DNA of 7,200 bases from Alphaproteobacteria bacterium. Lineage in GTDB: Bacteria; Pseudomonadota; Alphaproteobacteria; RS24. The translations under genes and the position numbers were made by a program. The DNA lies in assembly GCA_009920875.1 (NCBI GenBank), contig RFZE01000071.1, positions 1 to 7,200 of the forward strand, read 5' to 3'. Every line of letters begins with the position of its first letter. Position 1 is the stretch's first letter. The notes below the pieces were generated by a model, which had not been told where the DNA came from, did not search any database, and saw only the letters and a list, made by a program, of their open reading frames with translations. Positions 1-6,422 of the stretch are shown piece by piece.

Positions 1-453
1 GTCGATGGCCGTGGGCTTTCCCTGCAAGGCAATGAAGACGGGTTTTTCATCGGCCCGTCTTTGTTCGATAATGTGAAGGCCGATATGCAATCCTACCAAG
101 AAGAAATTTTCGGCCCGGTCTTGCAAGTGGTGCGCGCTGACAGTCTTGAAGAAGCAGCGCGCCTGCCGTCTGAGCATCAATATGGCAATGGCGTGGCGAT
201 TTTTACCCGCAATGGTCTGGCGGCGCGGCAATTTGCGCAAAAGGTCAATGTCGGCATGGTCGGCATTAATGTGCCGATACCCGTGCCGGTCGCCTATCAC
301 ACATTTGGCGGCTGGAAACGCTCAGCCTTTGGCGACACCAATCAGCACGGGCCGGAAGGCATTAAGTTTTACACCAAAGTGAAGACGGTGACGCAGCGTT
401 GGCCCGATGGCGATGTTGCCGATCAAAGCTTCATCATTCCGACCATGCAATAA
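1..453 (+). CDS. mmsA: Methylmalonate-semialdehyde dehydrogenase, C-terminal part (5' end outside window)
   Basis: This is the last 150 codons of a CoA-acylating aldehyde dehydrogenase, read in frame from base 1 to the TAA at 451-453. The start, NAD-binding part and catalytic cysteine lie upstream of the window. Visible ALDH signatures are GFFIGPSLFDNV near the left edge, EEIFGPV at bases 100-120, and a C-terminal TFGGWKRSAFGDTNQHGPEG...FYTKVKTVTQRW block. That last block is the pattern of methylmalonate-semialdehyde dehydrogenases rather than generic ALDHs. Family members oxidise (methyl)malonate semialdehyde with NAD and CoA, releasing CO2 and forming propionyl-CoA or acetyl-CoA in valine, inositol, beta-alanine or 3-hydroxypropionate breakdown. 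The gene ends directly against the stop of the opposing serine hydrolase gene. Family assignment is strong. The exact substrate (methylmalonate versus malonate semialdehyde) cannot be decided from this fragment. Confidence 0.93.
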   Translation, partial: VDGRGLSLQGNEDGFFIGPSLFDNVKADMQSYQEEIFGPVLQVVRADSLEEAARLPSEHQYGNGVAIFTRNGLAARQFAQKVNVGMVGINVPIPVPVAYHTFGGWKRSAFGDTNQHGPEGIKFYTKVKTVTQRWPDGDVADQSFIIPTMQ

Positions 454-1683
454 TCACAGCGCCGCCGCCAAAGCGCGCGTGCCGGAAAGCATTTGCTTAT
501 AGCTGGGGCGCAGCTGATTGGCGGTTTGGGCAGGGCTGGCAAAATTGGCAATCACCAGATTTTTCGCCTGATTGACGTAAATCACCTGACCGTGCACGCC
601 CATGGCAATGCGCTCGCCTTGCGCCCCATCGAACTGCCACCAAAAACTGCGATAGCCGGTAAAGCCGTCAATAAAGCGCTCATGGTCAGGGTCGGCATTG
701 ACCGAGGCCGCACCGGCCTGTTTATCGGCATTGCTCATTTTATAAGTGTCTTGCATCCAATCGACCGGCGCGATTTGCGTATCGCCCAGCTTGCCGTCGC
801 CCAAAGCCATCAGCCCGAAGCGCACCGCATCGCGCAAGGTGGAGTTAAAGCCGCCTGTTGCGACCGGCGCGAAGGAGACATCGACGGTAAACACGCCATC
901 ATGTTCGGTCGCCATCGGCACCCATAATTTTTCGCGCATATAATCCATCAGCGCACGGCCGGTGACGCGTTCAATGAGCCAGCCAATGACATCTACATTG
1001 GGCGATTGATATTGGAACATGGCACCGGTGACACCGTCCTCGGCCTGCTCAAAACGCGGCAGCATATCGCGCACCCCGCGCGGTTCATCCGATTGCGCCG
1101 GATCAATGGCCAAAAGCTCAAAATCGCCCATAAAGCCCAAGCGCCGGAAATATTCAAAATGCACACTGCCCGGCGTCATTTCATCATATTCTTCCGTATA
1201 GTTAAGCGCCGTCACCATATTGAGCACATCGCGCACGCTGACCGTGGCAAACACGCTATCAGCCAGTTCGGGCAGGAAATCGGCCGGTGTTTTGCTCTCA
1301 TCAATGCCAAACTCGGCTTGCGCAATGCCGAAAGCGGTTGAGATGAGCGATTTGGTCATGGAGAACCAAATATGATGGTCATGAGCGCGGAAATTATCGT
1401 AATAGCGCTCAAACAGAACCTCGCCATTTTGCACCACCATATAGCCGTCAATGCATTCTTCGCGCATCGCGTCACCAAGGCTCAAATTGCGCCCTTGATA
1501 CGCATAGGTGAAGTTTTCGACATCTTTCTGCGTGCCGGTCGGCAAATCATAGACGGCGTCGCCGCGCGGCATGATAAGGGCGGGCAAGGTTGACATATTG
1601 CGTAAATGCCAGCGCACATTATCGGGCTCGCGCCAGCCATTATAATGCGCCTTGTTTGGCATCATGCGAGGATCATTACTCAT
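454..1683 (-). CDS. Serine hydrolase, beta-lactamase class C / NylB-like (SxxK) family
   Basis: A 409-aa protein of the serine beta-lactamase/transpeptidase-like fold. The nucleophile motif is SMTK (S108-K111, in WFSMTKSLIS). The second motif is YQSPN (Y225, S227), followed by VDVIGWLIERVTGR. The third is HGQ (H364-Q366, in GVHGQVIYVN), in place of KTG. This set resembles NylB (6-aminohexanoate-dimer hydrolase) and EstB-type esterases more than true beta-lactamases. There is no N-terminal signal peptide or membrane segment, so it is probably cytoplasmic, which argues against a role in cell-wall or antibiotic chemistry. ATG at 1683 is chosen because AGGAG at 1694-1690 sits 6 nt upstream. That Shine-Dalgarno overlaps the stop of the crotonase gene, leaving 9 nt between the genes and suggesting translational coupling. 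It is the last gene of the prpE-crotonase-hydrolase operon. Substrate unknown; ester, amide or thioester hydrolysis are all possible. Confidence 0.9.
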   Translation of the reverse strand: MSNDPRMMPNKAHYNGWREPDNVRWHLRNMSTLPALIMPRGDAVYDLPTGTQKDVENFTYAYQGRNLSLGDAMREECIDGYMVVQNGEVLFERYYDNFRAHDHHIWFSMTKSLISTAFGIAQAEFGIDESKTPADFLPELADSVFATVSVRDVLNMVTALNYTEEYDEMTPGSVHFEYFRRLGFMGDFELLAIDPAQSDEPRGVRDMLPRFEQAEDGVTGAMFQYQSPNVDVIGWLIERVTGRALMDYMREKLWVPMATEHDGVFTVDVSFAPVATGGFNSTLRDAVRFGLMALGDGKLGDTQIAPVDWMQDTYKMSNADKQAGAASVNADPDHERFIDGFTGYRSFWWQFDGAQGERIAMGVHGQVIYVNQAKNLVIANFASPAQTANQLRPSYKQMLSGTRALAAAL

Positions 1684-1692
1684 CTCATACTC

Positions 1693-2469
1693 CTATTTTT
1701 GCTGCTGGCCGCGTTGTTGAATGGCTTGGCGGCGCGCTTCAACATCATCGGCCCCGACCTGTCGATTGGCGGCGCGGCTGCGGCTTTGCTCCAACGCCAT
1801 GCCATCGGCGAAATTCATCGCAAAGCCGTCATCCATCAATGCCTTATAGGCGGCCAATGTGTCGGGCACGCAAGACAACATATCAGCAGCCAAGGCGCGC
1901 GCTTTATCGAGCAAGTCTTCGGGCGCGACCAAATGATTGATAAGCCCCCAATCCAAAGCCTGTTCGGCTGAAATGAAATTGCCGGTCAAAGAAATTTCTT
2001 TGGCGCGCGAGGCCCCGACAAGGCGCATCAGTTTTTGGCTCAGCCCCCAGCCCGGCAAAATGCCGACCCGCGCATGGGTGTCGGCAAAACGCGTATTGGG
2101 CGTGCCGATAAGCACATCACAGGCCAGCGCCATTTCAAAACCGCCGGTAATGGCGACACCGTTAATGGCGCCGATAATCGGGCCGGAAAAGCGGCTCATC
2201 GCGACAACCGGATCATCGCTGGCAATGGCCAGCGCCGGGCCGCCGCCTTGTTGCGCGCCCATTTCCTTCAAATCAAGACCGGCGGTGAAAGCTTTGTCAC
2301 CGGCGCCGGTCAAAATCATCACGCGCATATCTTTATCGGCTTGCATATCGTCAATGGCGGCAGCCAGTTGATTGCGCAATTCTGTTGACAGCGCATTCAT
2401 CGCTTTGGGGCGATTGAGGGTGACCACGCCATAGCCATCGGCTTTTTCGAGCAATACCAATTCTTCCAT
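1693..2469 (-). CDS. Enoyl-CoA hydratase/isomerase family protein (crotonase fold)
   Basis: A 258-aa crotonase, typical length for the family. Oxyanion-hole elements are FTAGLDLKEM (61-70) and INGVAITGGFE (102-112). E112 matches the first catalytic glutamate of enoyl-CoA hydratases. At the position of the second catalytic glutamate the sequence reads ADTHARVGILPGWG (129-142), with H132 instead of Glu. The reaction could therefore be hydration, isomerisation or another crotonase reaction on an acyl-CoA. Start choice: an in-frame GTG exists at 2484, but AAGGAG at 2481-2476 lies 6 nt before the ATG at 2469, and conserved sequence begins right after (MEELVLLEKADGYGVVTLNRP). The ATG is preferred. 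The gene follows prpE by 21 nt and precedes the serine hydrolase by 9 nt, so it is the middle gene of an operon. Plausible substrates from context are acryloyl-CoA, methacrylyl-CoA or crotonyl-CoA-like esters (inference). Confidence 0.92.
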   Translation of the reverse strand: MEELVLLEKADGYGVVTLNRPKAMNALSTELRNQLAAAIDDMQADKDMRVMILTGAGDKAFTAGLDLKEMGAQQGGGPALAIASDDPVVAMSRFSGPIIGAINGVAITGGFEMALACDVLIGTPNTRFADTHARVGILPGWGLSQKLMRLVGASRAKEISLTGNFISAEQALDWGLINHLVAPEDLLDKARALAADMLSCVPDTLAAYKALMDDGFAMNFADGMALEQSRSRAANRQVGADDVEARRQAIQQRGQQQK

Positions 2470-2475
2470 TTTACG

Positions 2476-2481
2476 CTCCTT
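2476..2481 (-). promoter_or_regulatory. Shine-Dalgarno AAGGAG that decides the crotonase start
   Basis: On the minus strand AAGGAG is followed by six bases and then ATG (2469-2467). The upstream in-frame GTG at 2484 would place this purine-rich site inside its own codons 2-3, and no comparable site precedes it. The ATG is therefore the better start. Confidence 0.8.
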
Positions 2482-2490
2482 CACGCGCCT

Positions 2491-4401
2491 CTACGCTTTG
2501 CTTTCGGGCGGATAGCCGAGGGTTTTGAGCGCCTCGGTAATTTCATCCAATATGGCCGGGTCATCAATGGTCGCCGGCATTTGCCAATCTTCGCCATTGG
2601 CAATCTTGCGTATCGTGCCGCGCAATATTTTGCCCGACCGCGTTTTCGGCAGACGCGCTACGCGCACAGCCAGTTTGAAAGCGGCGACCGGGCCTATTTC
2701 ATCGCGTATTTTCTGCACGCATTCGGCCAATATTTCCGCATCGGGGCGATTGACCCCATCATTAAAAACCAGCAGCCCCAAAGGCACTTCGCCCTTGAGC
2801 GCATCATTGACACCAAGCACGGCACATTCGGCAATATCGCCATGACCGGCCAGCACTTCTTCCATGCCGCCGGTCGAGAGCCGGTGACCGGCGACATTGA
2901 TAATGTCGTCCGTGCGCGACATCACATAGAGATAGCCGTCTTCATCGATAAAGCCGGCATCACCGGTTTTATAATAGCCCGGGAAATCTTCCATATAGGC
3001 GGCTTCAAAGCCGTCGCGGTTTTGCCACAGGCCCGGCAAGCAGCCGGGCGGCAATGGCGTTTTAATGACAATGGCACCGGTTTCATTGGCGGCAACCGGT
3101 TTGCCGCCTTCGTCGAGCACGGCCAGTTCATAGCCCGGCATGGCGACACTGGGTGAGCCTTTTTTAATCGGCAGCAATTCAATGCCGACGGGGTTGGCAC
3201 AAATCGGCCAGCCGGTCTCGGTCTGCCACCAATTGTCAATCACCGGCACGCCAAGCGCCGCTTCGGCCCAATTAATCGTGTCGGGGTCAACCCGCTCACC
3301 GGCCAAATAAAGCGTTTTGAAGGCGCTCAAATCATAATCCGCGACCAGCTTACCTTGCGGGTCTTCTTTTTTAATGGCGCGAAAAGCGGTCGGCGCGGTG
3401 AACAGGGCTTTCACGCCATGCTCGGAAATAACCCGCCAAAACGCACCTGCATCGGGTGTGCCTATTGGCTTGCCTTCATAAATCACACTGGTCGCGCCAA
3501 TCGCCAAAGGGCCGTAGAGAATGAAACTATGGCCGACCACCCAGCCGAAATCGGAAGCCGACCAAAACACCTCACCGGGCGCAATATTATAGACATTTTC
3601 CATCGCCCAACTGAGCGCCACCAAATGACCGCCATTATCGCGCACCACCCCTTTGGGAATGCCGGTCGTGCCGGACGTGTAAAGAATATAAAGCGGGTCA
3701 GTGGCCAAGACCGGCACACAATCGGCGCGCTTATCGGCGGCGCGCGCTTCGCCCTCCAAAGACTGCCATTCAAAATCGCGGCCATCAATAAGCGGGGCAG
3801 GGCTTTCATCGCGCTGCCATATGAGACAGGCCTCGGGCTTATGCGCCGCCAATTCAATGGCCCCGTCAAGCAGCGGTTTATAGTCGATAATGCGCCCCGG
3901 TTCCAAACCGCAAGACGCGGCCAGCACTAGTTTCGGTTTGGCATCGTCCAGCCTTGTTGCCAATTCAGCCGCCGCAAAACCGCCAAATACGATTGAATGA
4001 ATGGCCCCGAGCCGCGCACAGGCCAAGGCCGCAATCGCCGTTTCGGCTATCATTGGCATGTAAATAATGACGCGGTCGCCTTTCTCGACGCCCTTATCCT
4101 GCATCATGGCAGCAACGCATTGCACGCGGTCGAGCAATTCAGCATAGCTGATATGGCTTTTCGTGCCGGTCATTGGGCTGTCATGAATGAAGGCAATGCG
4201 CGCGCCATGACCGGCCTCAACATGGCGGTCGACGCAATTAAAGCATGTGTTCATGACGCCATCGACATACCAGCGATCGCCGCTACCATTGCACTCGAAA
4301 ATTTTTGTCGGTGCGGTCTGCCATTGCAGATGCCGCGCCTCACCAGCCCAAAACCCTTGCGGGTCATTGCGCCAGTTTTCATATTGGTTTTGATAGCCCA
4401 T
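2491..4401 (-). CDS. prpE: Propionyl-CoA synthetase (PrpE-type, AMP-forming acyl-CoA synthetase)
   Basis: A 636-aa member of the ANL adenylating superfamily, in the acetyl-/propionyl-CoA synthetase branch. It activates a short carboxylate with ATP and CoA, via acyl-AMP, in the cytoplasm. Motifs in order: N-terminal NTCFNCVDRHV (51-61); P-loop YTSGTTGIPKG (241-251) followed by VVRDNGGH; SDFGWVVGHSFILYGPL (283-299); WWQTETGWP (391-399); YKTGD (477-481); hinge and adenine region SRTDDIINVAGHRLSTGGME (495-514); C-terminal LPKTRSGKILRG (584-595), with K591 as the catalytic lysine that PatZ/Pat-type enzymes acetylate in this family. VVRDNGGH and GWVVGHS favour PrpE over Acs. Acrylate or 3-hydroxypropionate are possible alternative substrates. 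ATG at 4401 has GGGAGAG at 4412-4406. It is the first gene of a leftward operon and is transcribed divergently from the DUF3604 gene. Confidence 0.93.
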   Translation of the reverse strand: MGYQNQYENWRNDPQGFWAGEARHLQWQTAPTKIFECNGSGDRWYVDGVMNTCFNCVDRHVEAGHGARIAFIHDSPMTGTKSHISYAELLDRVQCVAAMMQDKGVEKGDRVIIYMPMIAETAIAALACARLGAIHSIVFGGFAAAELATRLDDAKPKLVLAASCGLEPGRIIDYKPLLDGAIELAAHKPEACLIWQRDESPAPLIDGRDFEWQSLEGEARAADKRADCVPVLATDPLYILYTSGTTGIPKGVVRDNGGHLVALSWAMENVYNIAPGEVFWSASDFGWVVGHSFILYGPLAIGATSVIYEGKPIGTPDAGAFWRVISEHGVKALFTAPTAFRAIKKEDPQGKLVADYDLSAFKTLYLAGERVDPDTINWAEAALGVPVIDNWWQTETGWPICANPVGIELLPIKKGSPSVAMPGYELAVLDEGGKPVAANETGAIVIKTPLPPGCLPGLWQNRDGFEAAYMEDFPGYYKTGDAGFIDEDGYLYVMSRTDDIINVAGHRLSTGGMEEVLAGHGDIAECAVLGVNDALKGEVPLGLLVFNDGVNRPDAEILAECVQKIRDEIGPVAAFKLAVRVARLPKTRSGKILRGTIRKIANGEDWQMPATIDDPAILDEITEALKTLGYPPESKA

Positions 4402-4445
4402 TATGCTCTCCCACGCTCAAGCTTAACGCTTCAGCGCGCAGTTTT

Positions 4446-4465
4446 ACAAGCCATGCATGGCTTGT
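4446..4465. promoter_or_regulatory. Perfect 20-bp palindrome, candidate operator
   Basis: ACAAGCCATGCATGGCTTGT equals its own reverse complement over all 20 bases, with 10-bp arms and the centre between 4455 and 4456. Symmetry stops at both ends. It lies 44 bp from the prpE start and 46 bp from the DUF3604 start, where a dimeric repressor or activator would bind. Its right arm overlaps the possible -35 of the rightward promoter. Read as RNA it could form an 8-bp hairpin with a 4-nt loop, but the following T-run is only four long and the stem is AT/GC mixed, so a terminator is less likely than an operator. Confidence 0.55.
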
Positions 4466-4490
4466 TTTGGCGGCTTGCTTGGGGCATTAT
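4462..4490 (+). promoter_or_regulatory. Possible sigma-70-like promoter for the DUF3604 gene
   Basis: TTGTTT (4462-4467) and CATTAT (4485-4490) are separated by 17 bp, the usual spacing. The -10 matches TATAAT at 4 of 6 positions and the -35 matches only TTG. Transcription would start near 4497, giving a short leader that still includes the Shine-Dalgarno at 4500-4506. The -35 overlaps the palindrome, which would fit repression. This is weak evidence, by eye only. Confidence 0.25.
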
Positions 4491-4499
4491 CCTGCTAAC

Positions 4500-4506
4500 G
4501 GGAGGA
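4500..4506 (+). promoter_or_regulatory. Shine-Dalgarno GGGAGGA that decides the DUF3604 start
   Basis: GGGAGGA precedes the ATG at 4512-4514 by five bases. The reading frame stays open upstream to 4305, but that extension runs through the palindrome and into prpE on the opposite strand. The short start also places a clean signal peptide at the N-terminus. Confidence 0.85.
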
Positions 4507-4511
4507 ACATT

Positions 4512-6416
4512 ATGAAAATTAATAAAAAACTGGCAGCGCTGGGTGCGGCCATTGCAATAAGCGTGCCGCAACTGGCGTTGGCAGGTGCTGAGGATCGCCG
4601 TGCCATGTTTGGCGAAACCCATTTGCATACAAACCTGTCTTTCGATGCCTTTATTTTCGGCAATCGCAACGGCCCGGACGCGGCTTATGATTTTGCCAAA
4701 GGCAAAGCCATTACCCACCCGCTGGGTTTTGATATGAAAATTCGCGTGCCGCTCGATTTTCAGGCGGTCACCGACCATGCCGCTTATCTCGGCATGGTGC
4801 CGGCCATGTTTGACCCTGAAAGCGCGGTCGCCAATCATCCGATAGCGGCCGGTTTGCGCAATGCCAAAACCGCCGGTGAGCGGCGCGCCGCTTTTGGTGG
4901 CTTGCTGCCATATATCGGCCAGCAAGTAGAAGATGATTTGCTGGATATGAATATTGTCCGCGACACATGGGCTGAGATTAAAGCGTCTGCCGAGCGCAAT
5001 AATGAGCCCGGTAAATTCACCACTTTCATCGGCTATGAATATACCTCCTCGCAAGAGACGTTTGAGAATTTGCACCGCAATGTGATTTTCAAAGGCGATG
5101 CGCCGAAAGAGCCGTTTTCACGTTTGGTGTCGATGAACCCTGAAAATTTGTGGCGCTGGATGGACAGTTTGCGCGAGCAGGGCATGGACTCGATTGCCAT
5201 TCCGCATAATTCCAACGGGTCAGACGGTTATATGTTCTCCGATAAAACTTATGATGGTGCTGAGATTGATAAAGACTATGCCGCCTTGCGCATGCGCAAT
5301 GAGCCTATCGTGGAGGTCTCACAAGTCAAAGGCACATCGGAAACCCATCCGCTGCAAAGCCCAAATGATGAATGGGCGGCTTTTGAAATCATGCCCTATC
5401 AAATCGCCACTTGGAACGATAGCAAGATTGACGGCTCTTATGTCCGCCAAGCCTATCGGCGCGGCTTGGAGATGCAGGCGCAAGGTAAAGGAAATCCATA
5501 TAAATTCGGTCTTATTTCCGCCTCAGACACGCATGTGTCGGCCGGTGCTTTTGATGAATATGACTATTGGTCAAAAATCGGCGCGGTAGACGGAACCGGA
5601 CGCTTGCGCGGTGCCGTGCGTTTGACATGGTCGCAACGTTTGGGGGCGCAAATTTTCCGCATGCAGAATTGGTGGCGGCAGGTCAATACGCCGGTCGCAC
5701 AGCGCACGGGTTGGCCCGGCAAAAACCCCGCCCCCGGCTATTTGCAAATGCAATGGTCAAGCTGGGGCGCTTCGGGTCTGGCCGGGGTGTGGGCTGAAGA
5801 AAATACCCGCGCCTCGATTTTTGACGCCATGCGGCGCAAGGAAACCTTTGCGACAAGCGGCCCGCGTTTGAAAGTGCGCCTGTTTGGCGGTTATGGGTTT
5901 AATGACAAAATGCTCAATGACCCGCAAATGGTGCGTAAAGCCTATGCGCGCGGCGTGTCGATGGGCGGCGATATGAAAGCGCGGCTCGGTCGCGCCCCTG
6001 ACTTCCTGCTCTGGGCGACGCAAGATCCGGGCTCGGCCCCTTTGCAACGACTGCAAATGGTCAAGGGTTGGATTGATGCCGAGGGCAAAACGCATGAAAA
6101 AGTCTATGACGCGGCATGCGCCGGAAATGTGCCGGTCGACGCAACAACAAATCGCTGCCCCGATAATAATGCCAAAGTTGATTTAAAAAGCTGCGCCTAT
6201 AGTGCCGATACGGGCGATGGCGAGTTGAAAGCGCATTGGCAAGACCCTGATTACAAGCCGGGCGAGAACGCATTTTACTATGTTCGCGTTTTGGAAAACC
6301 CGACTTGCCGTTGGTCAACATGGGACGCTATTCGCGCCAATTCAAAACCCAACCCGTCTTTGGTGGCGACCATTCAAGAACGTGCTTGGTCTTCCCCTAT
6401 TTGGTTGGAGCACTAG
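4512..6416 (+). CDS. DUF3604 family exported protein, PHP-like metal-dependent hydrolase candidate
   Basis: A 634-aa protein with a Sec signal peptide: MKINKK, a hydrophobic stretch at 7-23, and an ALA|GA cleavage site near residue 24. The mature protein is probably periplasmic. PHP-phosphoesterase-like ligand motifs are present in order: GETHLHTNLSFDAF (34-47; H37, H39), VTDHAAYLGM (86-95; D88, H89), GYEY (174-177; E176), NLHRN (186-190; H188), PHNSNGSDGY (231-240; H232) and SASDTHVSAG (336-345; D339, H341). This is the metal-site layout of the PHP superfamily, implying a multinuclear metal centre and a hydrolytic activity of unknown substrate. All four cysteines (C536, C549, C561, C599) lie in the last 100 residues, so periplasmic disulfides are possible. 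The C-terminal block YYVRVLENPTCRWSTWDA (589-606) is, from memory, typical of the family. It is followed at once by a membrane-anchored parvulin-like gene. Family assignment is strong; function is not known. Confidence 0.9.
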   Translation: MKINKKLAALGAAIAISVPQLALAGAEDRRAMFGETHLHTNLSFDAFIFGNRNGPDAAYDFAKGKAITHPLGFDMKIRVPLDFQAVTDHAAYLGMVPAMFDPESAVANHPIAAGLRNAKTAGERRAAFGGLLPYIGQQVEDDLLDMNIVRDTWAEIKASAERNNEPGKFTTFIGYEYTSSQETFENLHRNVIFKGDAPKEPFSRLVSMNPENLWRWMDSLREQGMDSIAIPHNSNGSDGYMFSDKTYDGAEIDKDYAALRMRNEPIVEVSQVKGTSETHPLQSPNDEWAAFEIMPYQIATWNDSKIDGSYVRQAYRRGLEMQAQGKGNPYKFGLISASDTHVSAGAFDEYDYWSKIGAVDGTGRLRGAVRLTWSQRLGAQIFRMQNWWRQVNTPVAQRTGWPGKNPAPGYLQMQWSSWGASGLAGVWAEENTRASIFDAMRRKETFATSGPRLKVRLFGGYGFNDKMLNDPQMVRKAYARGVSMGGDMKARLGRAPDFLLWATQDPGSAPLQRLQMVKGWIDAEGKTHEKVYDAACAGNVPVDATTNRCPDNNAKVDLKSCAYSADTGDGELKAHWQDPDYKPGENAFYYVRVLENPTCRWSTWDAIRANSKPNPSLVATIQERAWSSPIWLEH

Positions 6417-6422
6417 TTTTTC

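Larger units (their letters stand above)
4402..4511. promoter_or_regulatory. Divergent intergenic control region, prpE operon / DUF3604 gene
   Basis: These 110 bases separate the start of prpE (leftward) from the start of the DUF3604 gene (rightward), so promoters for both units must lie here or within the neighbouring 5' ends. The region holds a Shine-Dalgarno sequence at each edge, a perfect 20-bp palindrome near the middle and a possible sigma-70-like promoter for the rightward unit. No convincing -35/-10 pair was found for the leftward unit. Confidence 0.7.

Noticed and set aside
501..515. Short hairpin AGCTG-GGGCG-CAGCT as a terminator for mmsA
   Set aside because: The stem is only five base pairs, with no T-run, inside the serine hydrolase coding region.
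454..1683. Antibiotic-resistance beta-lactamase
   Set aside because: Motifs are of the NylB/EstB type (YQS, HGQ rather than YAN/YSN and KTG) and there is no signal peptide, so a periplasmic resistance enzyme is unlikely.
3031..3049. Inverted repeat GCCCGGC-5 nt-GCCGGGC inside prpE
   Set aside because: It encodes the PPGCLPGLW segment, a conserved Pro/Gly-rich stretch of the enzyme. There is no T-run after it, so it is best explained by codon use.
2581..3156. Long plus-strand open frame opposite prpE (191 codons; a similar one at 3355-3930)
   Set aside because: It lies antisense to a clearly conserved enzyme, its translation has no recognisable domain, and it has low-complexity His/Arg/Gly-rich composition typical of the reverse strand of a GC-biased gene.
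4305..4511. N-terminal extension of the DUF3604 reading frame
   Set aside because: It overlaps prpE on the other strand and the regulatory palindrome. The ATG at 4512 has a strong Shine-Dalgarno and a proper signal peptide.
4431..5075. 214-codon minus-strand open frame opposite the DUF3604 N-terminus and the intergenic region
   Set aside because: It is antisense to the signal peptide and metal motifs of a well-supported protein and reads through the palindrome. It has no recognisable domain.
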